Of a stretch of 8,792 bases of DNA, positions 1 to 6,789 are shown in pieces. The notes under the pieces were generated by a model. It did no database searches, was not told the origin of the DNA, and was given only the letters and a program-made list of their open reading frames with translations. The position numbers and the translations under genes are program-made. The stretch is from Solobacterium sp. (GTDB lineage: Bacteria > Bacillota_I > Bacilli_A > Erysipelotrichales > Erysipelotrichaceae): contig JAEEPV010000291.1 in the NCBI GenBank assembly GCA_016284975.1, forward strand, positions 1 to 8,792, written 5' to 3'. Every line of letters starts with the position of its first letter. Within the stretch, counting starts at the first letter, position 1.

Positions 1-2
1 AG

Positions 3-1034
3 GAAGCGCCCGTATATGAACATCTGAGAAGAGCGATCCAGTTCTCGCTTGACCGTCTTGGCCCGCATGGTATGCCGGCTGGTTGATATGCCGACTGGAA
101 TGACTGTCTGCGTCTTGGAAAAGCAGGAGAATCTGCATTCGTGGCGATGCAGTTCTACTATGCACTGGTAATTCAGCTGCGCTTTGCACAGCTGAAGCAG
201 GATCAGGAGGCGATTGCGTTCCTGGAACAGAAGCGGAAAGAAACCTTTGAATCCTTCCGCAGACTCTGCTGGGATGAAGACCGGTTTATCCGTGGCTTCA
301 AGGAAGATGGCGAAGTCATCGGCCGCCGTACCGATCCGGAAGCCAACATGTGGCTGAACCCGCAGAGCTGGGCAGTGATCAGTACACTGGCAACTGACGA
401 AGAGGCAGATACTGCCCTGGAATCGGTTCACAGACTGCTCAATACAGAATACGGTGTCATGTTAATGACTCCGCCATATCACGCACATGCCTTTGACGGT
501 GCACTGGCGGTTATCTATAATCCGGGCACAAAAGAAAACAGCGGTATCTTCTCACAGCCGCAGGGATGGATCATTCTTGCGGAAGCGCTCCGCGGACACG
601 GCAACCGTGCATTTGAATACTTCATGGAGAATGCGCCGGCCGCTCAGAATGACCGGGCAGAGATAAGGCATCTGGAACCGTACTGTTATGGACAGTTTAC
701 GGAAGGCAAGGATTCTCCGCACTTCGGACGTTCGCATGTACACTGGCTGACCGGCACTGCTTCAACCGTAATGGTTGGATGTGTAGAGGGCATTCTTGGT
801 CTGAGACCGGATCTCGGCGGATTACGCCTGTCTCCGTCCATTCCATCAGAATGGAATGGCTTTGAAATGGAAAAGGATTTCCGCGGATCCCATTTGCACA
901 TTGTTGTAAAGAACCCGAATCACGCAGAAAGCGGATGTGTGAAACTGCTGGTCAATGGCAAAGAACTTTCGGATAACTATATTCCGCAGGATCTTCTGAC
1001 CAATCGTACAGAAATTGAACTGATAATGTCCTGA
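3..1034 (+). pseudogene. GH94 glycoside phosphorylase (cellobiose-phosphorylase-like), 3' part, interrupted by in-frame TGA
   Basis: The C-terminal part of a GH94 enzyme, a family that reversibly phosphorolyses beta-linked disaccharides in the cytoplasm to sugar 1-phosphate plus free sugar. The frame is open from the left edge (EAPVYEHLRRAIQFSLDRLG...) but hits TGA at 84-86. It then continues in the same frame as YADWNDCLRLG, with DWND at 93-104, the segment that carries the catalytic acid Asp in GH94. Further family marks are MWLNPQSWAVIS, the WLTGTA segment at 744-761 near the phosphate site, and the usual C-terminal beta domain. The reading frame is otherwise intact to tandem TGA codons at 1032. 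A GTG at 141 could allow reinitiation, with AGGAG about 12 bases upstream, but that product would lack DWND. Seen: the stop and the motifs. Known: GH94 proteins are about 800 residues, so most of the gene lies left of the window. Inferred: a recent nonsense mutation, for example Leu TTA to TGA. The donor sugar cannot be told. Confidence 0.8.
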
Positions 1035-1047
1035 TGAGGAACATAAG

Positions 1048-1659
1048 ATGAAAATAAACAGCATTATTTATTCCGGTTCTCGCTTTAAGCTGTGCCTGCG
1101 GGATTCCGAGGGATGAAGGAAGCGCAGTAAACACGGAAACAAAAGAAGAACCGGCAAAGGTTGTGGCAGAGAATATACCGATTCATGAAGATCGGGTGTT
1201 CTTTTATACGGTCGCAGAGATCAGCGGGGAAGATCTTGAGAAGCTAGGCTTCAGTCTGGGCGACAGTATCGATCTTTCCTTCAGCAACGGAAAGACGTTT
1301 ACCGATGTTCCGTATCATAACGGATATTACGTAAAGGTAGGAGGTCTTGTTACAGTAGCATATCCGGGTATACCGGGTATCAGTATTGCCCATAACCTTG
1401 GCAATGGAACATTTAAGGAATTTGAACTGAGTGAAGATGATTCAGTTACAATCACGCTTCATGAAAAAGAAAAATATCTAAAGGAACAGGAACTGTTCTC
1501 TCAGAACCATTCCAATGATCCGAATGATTTTTCTTCCATACGGAAGAGGGGGATGATATCTATACGCTGGATTATGCACAGAAATCAAGAGAGTACTGCA
1601 GAAACGCAGGGCTTGCGGACGCACAGATTGATGAGATCGTCGCGGCGATAACCGAGTAA
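1048..1659 (+). pseudogene. Frameshifted, internally deleted lipoprotein gene, remnant of a tyrosine-phosphatase-like lipoprotein
   Basis: ATG at 1048 follows GAGGAA (1036-1041) and starts MKINSII, a typical basic then hydrophobic signal-peptide start, but this frame ends at 1113-1115. The next frame (+1) carries the rest of the signal, IPVLALSCACG, with a lipobox-like LALSC, and runs on into a soluble domain (EISGEDLEKLGFSLGDSI...) that stays open to 1651. Near 1535-1545 the coding sense moves again. The tail of that frame is Arg-rich and unlike a protein end, whereas the frame beginning EEGDDIYTLDYAQ at 1543 reads as an acidic helical C-terminus (REYCRNAGLADAQIDEIVAAI) and stops at 1657-1659. 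The N-terminal domain and this tail resemble the two ends of gut Bacillota lipoproteins annotated as protein-tyrosine phosphatases. In those, a region with an HCxxGxxRxG-type loop lies between, and it is absent here. Seen: the frame changes. Inferred from memory of the family: the phosphatase identity and the internal deletion. An isolated GTG start at 1163 would give an unexported 162-residue protein. Confidence 0.5.
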
Positions 1660-1690
1660 TCAAGAACGAATCTTGTATTGCAAAAATCAC

Positions 1691-1719
1691 TTGTCATCCC
1701 ACATGGAGTGTGCTACTAT
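1691..1719 (+). promoter_or_regulatory. Probable sigma-A promoter of the tRNA-Pro gene
   Basis: TTGTCA (1691-1696) and TACTAT (1714-1719) are separated by exactly 17 bases, with TG at 1711-1712 giving an extended -10. Transcription would start near 1726, about 12 bases before the mature tRNA 5' end. The position and spacing fit a dedicated tRNA promoter. Confidence 0.65.
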
Positions 1720-1737
1720 TACCAAGCTGAAGAGCAC

Positions 1738-1811
<74 letters not shown>

Positions 1812-1819
1812 CTATATTC

Positions 1820-1847
1820 AAAAAGCCCTTATTTATGGGCTTTTTTT
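1820..1847 (+). terminator. Intrinsic terminator after tRNA-Pro
   Basis: The stem AAAAAGCCC pairs with GGGCTTTTT around an 8-base loop (TTATTTAT), and seven T follow or overlap the 3' arm (1841-1847). It lies directly behind the tRNA. Confidence 0.85.
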
Positions 1848-2043
1848 AACATTTATCAATAAGCGAAAGTCCAAAAAAGCGTTTTGTTGGTAAATCTCGT
1901 TGGTAAGAAAAGTCATACTGATATAAAACAGATGCGACAAATTATTTTAAACCAACCCATTGTTGTGTATATTTTTGTGCATACGGTTAAGCGCTGTGAA
2001 GTTCGTGACGCACTTTGGCATACGATTTATTTCCCTGATGTCA

Positions 2044-2072
2044 TTGACAGCGATTGCGATGCTTTATTTTAT
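2044..2072 (+). promoter_or_regulatory. Possible promoter of the EamA transporter gene
   Basis: A perfect -35 box TTGACA (2044-2049) is followed after 17 bases by TTTTAT (2067-2072), a weak -10. If used, the leader would be only about a dozen bases, just enough for the AAAGGAGG ribosome binding site at 2078-2085. The -35 box is convincing and the -10 is not. Confidence 0.35.
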
Positions 2073-2090
2073 CGGTGAAAGGAGGAAAAC

Positions 2091-2921
2091 ATGACATCTC
2101 TTCTGTCTGCGATTCTTTGCAGCAGCGCGCTTGCGCTGATTCTCAAAGCCGCCGATTCGGAAGGCAACCGGTATGGCATTCTGCTTGGCAACTATATCGT
2201 CTGTGCAGTGATTGCGCTTTTTTCCTGCCGATTTCATATTGTCCTTTCCCCGATTACCGCTGTTCTTGGCATCATTGGCGGAATCCTGTTTCTGTTTGGT
2301 CTGCTTGCAATGCAGAAAAGCATTTCCGTTAATGGGGCTTCCCTGACCTCAGCGTTCTCAAAGCTTGGAATGACGGTATCCCTGTTCATCAGTGTTGTCT
2401 TCTTTCACGAAACACTTCGTCCCCTTCCGCTTGCCGGTATTTTCCTTTCGATCCTGGCAATATTCATCATTCACCATGGCACAAAAGATGCTGCCGGCAC
2501 AAAGTTCGGCCTGCTTTTGCTGACTCTGCTTGGAAACGGGCTTGCGGACTCCATGGCAAGAATCTTTCAGGCTTTCGGCTCCCCGGAACAGGAGGAGAGC
2601 TATCTGTTTGTGCTGTTTGCCACCGCCGGCATCCTGACATTGATCCTTGCATTAAGAGAATGGAACAGAAACAGCGCTCCTGTTACTCTGCGCAGTCTTC
2701 TATATGGTGCCATGGCCGGTATTCCGAATTATTTCAGTTCCCTGTTGCTGATTCACGCTCTGGCGGCACTGCCGGCGGTGATTGTATATCCGGTATTCAG
2801 CGGCGGTACGATTCTTACGGTCATGACCGCAAGCGCACTGCTGTTTCATGAGCGGATTGACCGGATTCAAAAAGCAGGGCTGATTCTTGTCCTTATCGCA
2901 TTGGTGCTCTTAAATCTCTGA
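2091..2921 (+). CDS. EamA/DMT-superfamily transporter (10 transmembrane helices)
   Basis: A 276-residue, strongly hydrophobic inner-membrane protein of the drug/metabolite transporter superfamily, whose members usually export amino acids, metabolites or drugs. About ten hydrophobic segments form two five-helix halves joined near residues 130-137 (HHGTKDAAGTK), as in tandem EamA repeats. The first half ends with FHETLRPLPLAGIFLSILAI and the second with LFHERIDRIQKAGLILVLIA. This matched 'E + helix 10' pattern in both halves is the family signature. Length is normal. The ATG is fixed by AAAGGAGG six bases upstream. No partner gene is coupled to it, and no clear terminator follows, although a weak hairpin (CGTGG/CCACG) lies at 2973-2989. 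The substrate cannot be assigned from sequence. Confidence 0.85.
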   Translation: MTSLLSAILCSSALALILKAADSEGNRYGILLGNYIVCAVIALFSCRFHIVLSPITAVLGIIGGILFLFGLLAMQKSISVNGASLTSAFSKLGMTVSLFISVVFFHETLRPLPLAGIFLSILAIFIIHHGTKDAAGTKFGLLLLTLLGNGLADSMARIFQAFGSPEQEESYLFVLFATAGILTLILALREWNRNSAPVTLRSLLYGAMAGIPNYFSSLLLIHALAALPAVIVYPVFSGGTILTVMTASALLFHERIDRIQKAGLILVLIALVLLNL

Positions 2922-3139
2922 ACTACATGTTGTGCGGCGTGATTTGAAGAACCATCCGCTGCGAATGACATCCGTGGCGGAAAACCACGACTTCATTTAG
3001 AGGCTAAGGAATGGCTTTGTAAATAAATTTAGAGCTATTCTATCCCCGAGCGAAAAGGACACCATCCACAGGAGCCGTTGGGCTTTACCGCCTGGGTGCA
3101 GCAGTTCACTTTCTGATGTCTGCTGTTTCAGGTGCCGAT
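2922..3139. other. Region without an intact gene behind the EamA gene
   Basis: No reading frame with a credible start and ribosome binding site is present. A few protein-like fragments occur in different frames and are broken by stops, for example DLKNHPLRMTS starting near 2950 and LGAAVHFLMSAVSGAD near 3090-3140. This fits an eroded gene, but no family is recognisable. The only structures seen are the short hairpin at 2973-2989 and a CAGCAG/CTGCTG dyad near 3100-3126. Confidence 0.4.
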
Positions 3140-3248
3140 TCTGATCTCACAGCGAAAACAGATCAGATTATATATACGATGCAATTGATACCGGGAAAGC
3201 GGATCCGCTTTTCTTAATTAAGGTGTTTATGAAACTGTTTTTCATAAA
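3140..3248. promoter_or_regulatory. Cluster of four inverted repeats upstream of the tartrate/malate dehydrogenase gene
   Basis: Four dyads sit within 109 bases, ending 47 bases before the start codon. They are TCTGATCT with AGATCAGA (3140-3147 and 3160-3167, 12-base gap), the perfect 16-base palindrome AAAGCGGATCCGCTTT (3196-3211), CTTAATTAAG (3213-3222), and TTTATGAAA with TTTCATAAA (3226-3234 and 3240-3248, 5-base loop). A weak promoter, CTCACA-N17-TATATA (3146-3174), overlaps the first dyad. The arrangement could be regulator sites or a structured leader RNA. No known riboswitch or T-box consensus is seen. The dyads are directly visible and their function is inferred. Confidence 0.45.
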
Positions 3249-3295
3249 TCGTCATCATAAGGAGTGATATTATTTATATAAAGAAGGGTTTTTTT

Positions 3296-4357
3296 ATGAC
3301 AACATATAAAATTGCTTTGATTCCGGGAGATGGAATCGGACCGGAAGTAATTCATGAAGCTGTAAGAGTATTGAAGACGGTAAGTGAACTGGACCCGAAG
3401 ATTCAGTTTGATTTTACCGAGTACCCCTGGGGATGTGAGTATTACTTGAAAAACGGGGAAATGATGCCTGAGAACGGGATGGAAATACTGAGTGACTATG
3501 ATGCGATTCTGCTTGGAGCCGTCGGTTATCCGGGCGTACCGGACCATATCTCATTAAGAGATCTTCTCCTGAGAATCCGTCATGACTTTGATCAGTATGT
3601 TAATCTCAGGCCGGTCAAACTGCTGAAGGGAGCACCCTGCCCGTTGAAAGATGTAAAGCGGGAAGATATTGATATGATCTTTATCCGCGAAAACAGTGAG
3701 GGAGAATATGCCGGAAGCGGTGCCTGGCTGTATCCGAACAGTGAACAGGAAGTGGTGATTCAGAACGGAGTATTTTCGAGAAAAGGATGTGAACGCATCA
3801 TTCGATATGCGTTTGACCTGGCACGGAAGGAAAAGCGCTCCCTGACATCAGTTTCAAAAGGGAATGCACTGAATTATTCCATGGTATTCTGGGATCAGAT
3901 TTTTAATGAAGTGAAAAAAGAGTATCCGGATGTAGATACTTACTCTCTTCTGGTAGATGCAGCGAGCATGTTTATGGTCAAAGATCCGAAGCGATTTGGT
4001 GTGGTTGTTACTTCCAATCTCTTTGGTGATATTCTGACGGACCTTGGCGCTGCAATCGCTGGCGGAATGGGGCTTGCGGCAAGTGCAAATATCAATCCGG
4101 AACGGGAATATCCGTCGATGTTTGAACCGATTCATGGATCGGCACCGGATATTGCGGGGAAAGGTATTGCAAACCCGCTCGCTTCTATCTGGGCTGCTTC
4201 ACAGCTGCTTGATTTCCTGGGATATAAAGAATGGGGCAAGCGGATCATCGACGGGATTGAGATCATGCTGGAACAGAAGAAAGGCCTTACACCAGATCTT
4301 GGCGGAACTGCTTCTACCAGCGAATGCGGAAAGACACTGACCGATTATCTGAAATAA
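3296..4357 (+). CDS. Tartrate / D-malate dehydrogenase (decarboxylating), isocitrate/isopropylmalate dehydrogenase superfamily
   Basis: A cytoplasmic NAD-dependent enzyme of the beta-decarboxylating hydroxyacid dehydrogenase superfamily, 353 residues as expected. The TtuC/DmlA type oxidises tartrate or D-malate, the latter giving pyruvate and CO2. Motifs in order are GDGIGPEV (11-18), the substrate loop and arginine DQYVNLRPV (98-106), the catalytic RENSEGEY (131-138), SVSKGN with Lys188, the metal aspartates D221, D245 and D249 around SNLFGDILTD, and the NAD loop EPIHGSAPDIAGKG (277-290). The stretch VPDHISL...IRHDFDQY matches tartrate/D-malate dehydrogenases rather than LeuB, and no leuA, leuC or leuD gene is nearby. 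AGAAGGG lies 7 bases before the ATG. No terminator separates it from the diguanylate cyclase gene 55 bases on, so they may share a transcript. The LarA/UxaA operon further on also points to hydroxyacid use. LeuB or another hydroxyacid as substrate remains possible. Confidence 0.85.
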   Translation: MTTYKIALIPGDGIGPEVIHEAVRVLKTVSELDPKIQFDFTEYPWGCEYYLKNGEMMPENGMEILSDYDAILLGAVGYPGVPDHISLRDLLLRIRHDFDQYVNLRPVKLLKGAPCPLKDVKREDIDMIFIRENSEGEYAGSGAWLYPNSEQEVVIQNGVFSRKGCERIIRYAFDLARKEKRSLTSVSKGNALNYSMVFWDQIFNEVKKEYPDVDTYSLLVDAASMFMVKDPKRFGVVVTSNLFGDILTDLGAAIAGGMGLAASANINPEREYPSMFEPIHGSAPDIAGKGIANPLASIWAASQLLDFLGYKEWGKRIIDGIEIMLEQKKGLTPDLGGTASTSECGKTLTDYLK

Positions 4358-4412
4358 TATACCTGCAGCTTTTTTGCGATTGAAAAAACTTCTGAAACGG
4401 GAGAATTTGATA

Positions 4413-5906
4413 ATGGATGAAACTAAAAAAACAGTATCTATTCGAGTGAAAATGTTCATCTTCATCATTATCACGGTATTCGCTGTGGCACTGGGAACCT
4501 CAGCAATCGCTTTTCGGACCGGAGCGAATCAGATCGACAAGTATTACAAACAGAACACTGCGGATAACGCGAGAAATTTCGCGTCATTTATGAATGAAAA
4601 AGCGGAATTCCTGGAGACACTTCGCAGTGTTGCGGAAAGCGATGAATATCAGAAGTTAAGAGATCGGGCAGAGGAAGAAGAAAACGAAGCTCTGATCGAG
4701 GCTTATCTGAAAGAGAAAGATCTGTGGACAGAATACGAAGAAATCCGTGAGATGCTTACGGAATATATTCAGAACATGGAAGGGATCAAGTATCTTTACA
4801 TTATTGCGCATGGGGATATAAATGCCGAGTATGACATGTATCTGGTGGATGATAAAGAGAATCCAATCTATGAAACCGGTTATTACGAAGAAAGAGAATC
4901 CGAACTGTTAGGAATTGATCTCGAACATATACCGGAACCAACCATCTCGAACGGTGACTGGGGCTGGCTGTGTTCCGACTTCAAGCCGGTCTATAACAAA
5001 GAGGGCAAGTGTATCTGCATCGTAGGCTGCGATATCGGAATGGATGATGTCATGGTGGAACGTCAGAGAATGCTGTATCTCCTGATTCTGGGCACACTGC
5101 TCATTGCGACAGTGATGCTGATTGCAGCGTTCCTGTTTATTAACAGTACGATTGTCAAGCCGCTCAACAGTATGACGAGTGAGATGAAAAAGTTTAATCC
5201 GGGAGAAAATCTGAGCTATGAAGAGGCCGGAGTAATTGATATCGATATTCGGAGTAATGATGAGATTGAAGAAATCTATCAGGGAATCCGCAGTATGCAG
5301 ATTAAGATCATCGATTATCTGAAAGATATGTTCGCACTGCAGCGGGATAAGCAGAAAGCGGAGAATGATCTGAAAGACCGGGATGAGAGAATTGAAGAAC
5401 TCAGTATTGAAACTTATAAGGATGCCCTGACTGGTGTCGGCAATAAAGCCGCATATATCAAAAAGACAGAAGAGCTTTCTTCCGCGCTTAAAAATGAAGG
5501 AATTGAGTGTGCAATTGTGATGGTCGACATCAATGACCTGAAACAAGTCAATGACCAGTACGGACATAAATCCGGAGATCAGTATATAAAGGGATGCTGC
5601 CAGATGATCTGTAATGCGTTCAAGCATTCTCCGGTCTATCGGATCGGCGGAGATGAATTTGTGGTGATTCTGCTTGGTCAGGATTACGAGAACCGGAAAG
5701 AAATCTGTGAAAAACTGAAGAAAGACTACGAAAAGTCGTATGAGCAGAAAGGTGTTTCCCCATGGTTGAGATATTCTGCTGCGGTCGGGCTGGCAGAGAG
5801 AGCAGCAGATGACAGTACGATTGAACTGGTATTCAAGCGGGCAGATAAGGCCATGTATCAGGATAAAGCAAGATTCAAAGAACGATACGGTGAGACGGTC
5901 AGATAG
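4413..5906 (+). CDS. Membrane-bound sensor diguanylate cyclase (Cache-like, HAMP, GGDEF)
   Basis: Makes c-di-GMP from two GTP at the inner membrane. Of 497 residues, helix 1 is at about 13-35, an extracytoplasmic sensor at 36-218 (Cache-like by position, ending in the typical IVGCDIGMDD), helix 2 at 219-244, a HAMP linker at about 245-300, a coiled coil at 300-335 and GGDEF at about 336-490. The cyclase looks active: DALTGVGNK (337-345), metal Asp372 in VDIND, VNDQYGHKSGD (379-389), and GGDEF intact at 412-416. The product-inhibition site RxxD is absent, being FKHS at 403-406. The ATG at 4413 is preferred because ACGGGAG lies 10 bases upstream and the signal-anchor follows. A TTG at 4374 would add 13 residues without a ribosome binding site. 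It follows the dehydrogenase by 55 bases and is closed by a terminator. The ligand of the sensor domain is unknown, and a carboxylic acid is only a guess from context. Confidence 0.9.
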   Translation: MDETKKTVSIRVKMFIFIIITVFAVALGTSAIAFRTGANQIDKYYKQNTADNARNFASFMNEKAEFLETLRSVAESDEYQKLRDRAEEEENEALIEAYLKEKDLWTEYEEIREMLTEYIQNMEGIKYLYIIAHGDINAEYDMYLVDDKENPIYETGYYEERESELLGIDLEHIPEPTISNGDWGWLCSDFKPVYNKEGKCICIVGCDIGMDDVMVERQRMLYLLILGTLLIATVMLIAAFLFINSTIVKPLNSMTSEMKKFNPGENLSYEEAGVIDIDIRSNDEIEEIYQGIRSMQIKIIDYLKDMFALQRDKQKAENDLKDRDERIEELSIETYKDALTGVGNKAAYIKKTEELSSALKNEGIECAIVMVDINDLKQVNDQYGHKSGDQYIKGCCQMICNAFKHSPVYRIGGDEFVVILLGQDYENRKEICEKLKKDYEKSYEQKGVSPWLRYSAAVGLAERAADDSTIELVFKRADKAMYQDKARFKERYGETVR

Positions 5907-5937
5907 GCTGGACAAATTGATTTCGATTTTAAATGGG

Positions 5938-5967
5938 GAGATCTCCTGGACACGGGAGGTCTCTTTT
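5938..5967 (+). terminator. Intrinsic terminator after the diguanylate cyclase gene
   Basis: GAGATCTCC (5938-5946) pairs with GGAGGTCTC (5955-5963) over nine pairs including one T-G wobble, with an 8-base loop. TTTT (5964-5967) follows, and a second T-run lies at 5972-5976. It sits 31 bases behind the stop codon. Confidence 0.75.
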
Positions 5968-6048
5968 GCGATTTTTGCCAGAATCAGATCATAGATGAGA
6001 AAACGGGAAGATTCAAAAAGAAGGCACAGAAAGTAAAAAAAGACAATT

Positions 6049-6067
6049 TTTGTAGGATGATTATAAT
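6049..6067 (+). promoter_or_regulatory. Candidate operator/promoter upstream of tetR (shared 11-mer)
   Basis: TTTGTAGGATG (6049-6059) recurs exactly at 6790-6800 upstream of larA. Here it is followed two bases later by a perfect -10 box TATAAT (6062-6067). AAGACA at 6040-6045, with a 16-base spacer, could be the -35. The word would then lie inside the promoter spacer, where a repressor could block RNA polymerase. Confidence 0.4.
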
Positions 6068-6135
6068 GCATTTCGACAGATAGTAGTATTAATTGAAAAA
6101 TCCCGGAACGCCGTTTTTTCCTGATTGGAAGACGA

Positions 6136-6141
6136 TATAAT
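6136..6141 (+). promoter_or_regulatory. Second -10 box directly before the tetR start codon
   Basis: A perfect TATAAT ends eight bases before the ATG at 6150, and no Shine-Dalgarno sequence lies between. Used as a -10 element it would put the transcript start at or a base or two before the ATG, giving a leaderless mRNA. No good -35 box is seen 16-18 bases upstream (GTTTTT), so this may be chance in AT-rich sequence. Confidence 0.3.
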
Positions 6142-6149
6142 AATTAATA

Positions 6150-6710
6150 ATGAACAACAAATCAGAAACAGCTCCTCAGAAGGTTCAAAAGGCACTTCTG
6201 GAGCTGAAAAAAGAATATCCCTTTGAACACATCAGTGTTGCGGCCATCTGCAGAAAGGCGAATGTCAGCCGTACAGCGTTCTATCGGTATTATTCAAAAC
6301 CGGAAGATGTTTTGAATGAACTGATTCAGGAAGTGCTGTCCCAGTCCGAAAGCTATCGGGACGAAATAGTTGCTCAGATTTCGGGGGATGATAAACGAAA
6401 AAAGGCACCAATATGCGAGTTTCTGCGTTCTCACAAAGAATATATGCCAATTTTCAGTGACGATGTGCTGCTTCATATTGTTATCCGAACGATCGTTCAG
6501 GCACAGAAAGATTCCTTTTTTGAACTGATCCGGGGAAAGTCCCGGTTAAGCGAATATCAGGCAGAACTGCTGCTGTATCATCATGTCAGCGGATGTCTTG
6601 CGGCAATCAACCGCTCTTATTCGCTGGCGGATGAGGATTGGAAGCAGGTTCGGAATTATATTGATAAATCAATAAGCAATATTCAAAAAGATATATTAAA
6701 AGGGGAATAA
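6150..6710 (+). CDS. TetR/AcrR-family transcriptional regulator
   Basis: A 186-residue one-component regulator of usual TetR length that should bind DNA as a dimer and release it on ligand binding. The N-terminal helix-turn-helix is clear: FEHISVAAICRKANVS (25-40) followed by RTAFYRYYSKPEDVL (41-55), the conserved recognition helix and following helix of the family. The C-terminal part (about 60-186) is all-helical and diverged, as normal for the ligand and dimer domain. No Shine-Dalgarno sequence precedes the ATG, whereas AAATGG-type alternatives inside the gene would cut the helix-turn-helix, so this start is kept. The gene has its own terminator and lies 140 bases before the larA operon on the same strand. 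Shared sequence upstream of both suggests it controls itself and that operon, which is inference. Confidence 0.85.
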   Translation: MNNKSETAPQKVQKALLELKKEYPFEHISVAAICRKANVSRTAFYRYYSKPEDVLNELIQEVLSQSESYRDEIVAQISGDDKRKKAPICEFLRSHKEYMPIFSDDVLLHIVIRTIVQAQKDSFFELIRGKSRLSEYQAELLLYHHVSGCLAAINRSYSLADEDWKQVRNYIDKSISNIQKDILKGE

Positions 6711-6719
6711 TCAGTATGT

Positions 6720-6756
6720 AAGGGTTTACAAAAAACGAATTATTGTAACCCTTTTT
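6720..6756 (+). terminator. Intrinsic terminator after tetR
   Basis: AAGGGTTTACAA (6720-6731) pairs with TTGTAACCCTT (6743-6753) over eleven pairs with one bulged T, and the 3' arm runs into a T-run (6752-6756). It separates the tetR transcript from the larA operon. Confidence 0.85.
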
Positions 6757-6789
6757 ATATTGCCGTGGTCAGTGAAACATACGATACTA

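Noticed and set aside
84..86. TGA in the GH94 frame as selenocysteine or as a reassigned Trp codon
   Set aside because: No convincing SECIS-like hairpin follows the TGA, and the family does not use Sec or Trp there. TGA clearly ends other genes here (2919-2921, 8463-8465) and Trp is written TGG throughout.
1884..2078. Small reading frame between tRNA-Pro and the EamA gene
   Set aside because: It starts at TTG without a Shine-Dalgarno, has no recognisable domain, and overlaps the likely promoter of the next gene. The GTTGGTAA direct repeats at its start (1886 and 1899) are too short to mean much.
3100..3126. CAGCAG/CTGCTG dyad behind the EamA gene as its terminator
   Set aside because: Six pairs with a 14- to 15-base loop, and only three T after it, about 180 bases from the stop codon.
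3258..3281. Leader peptide before the dehydrogenase (AAGGAGTG followed by a short frame)
   Set aside because: The only start, GTG 3264, overlaps the ribosome binding site and gives five codons. There is no amino-acid bias suggesting attenuation.
3296..4357. Assignment as LeuB (3-isopropylmalate dehydrogenase)
   Set aside because: The substrate-loop sequence fits tartrate/D-malate dehydrogenases better, and no other leucine pathway gene is near. It remains an alternative that an alignment would settle.
4908..6071. Long minus-strand reading frame (387 codons) opposite the diguanylate cyclase
   Set aside because: It is antisense to a well-supported gene with all GGDEF motifs, has a low-complexity Ile/Phe/Leu-rich product without recognisable domains, and has no ribosome binding site.
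6101..6120. CGG-AACG-CCG followed by T6 as a terminator or attenuator before tetR
   Set aside because: The stem has only three pairs, too weak to terminate.
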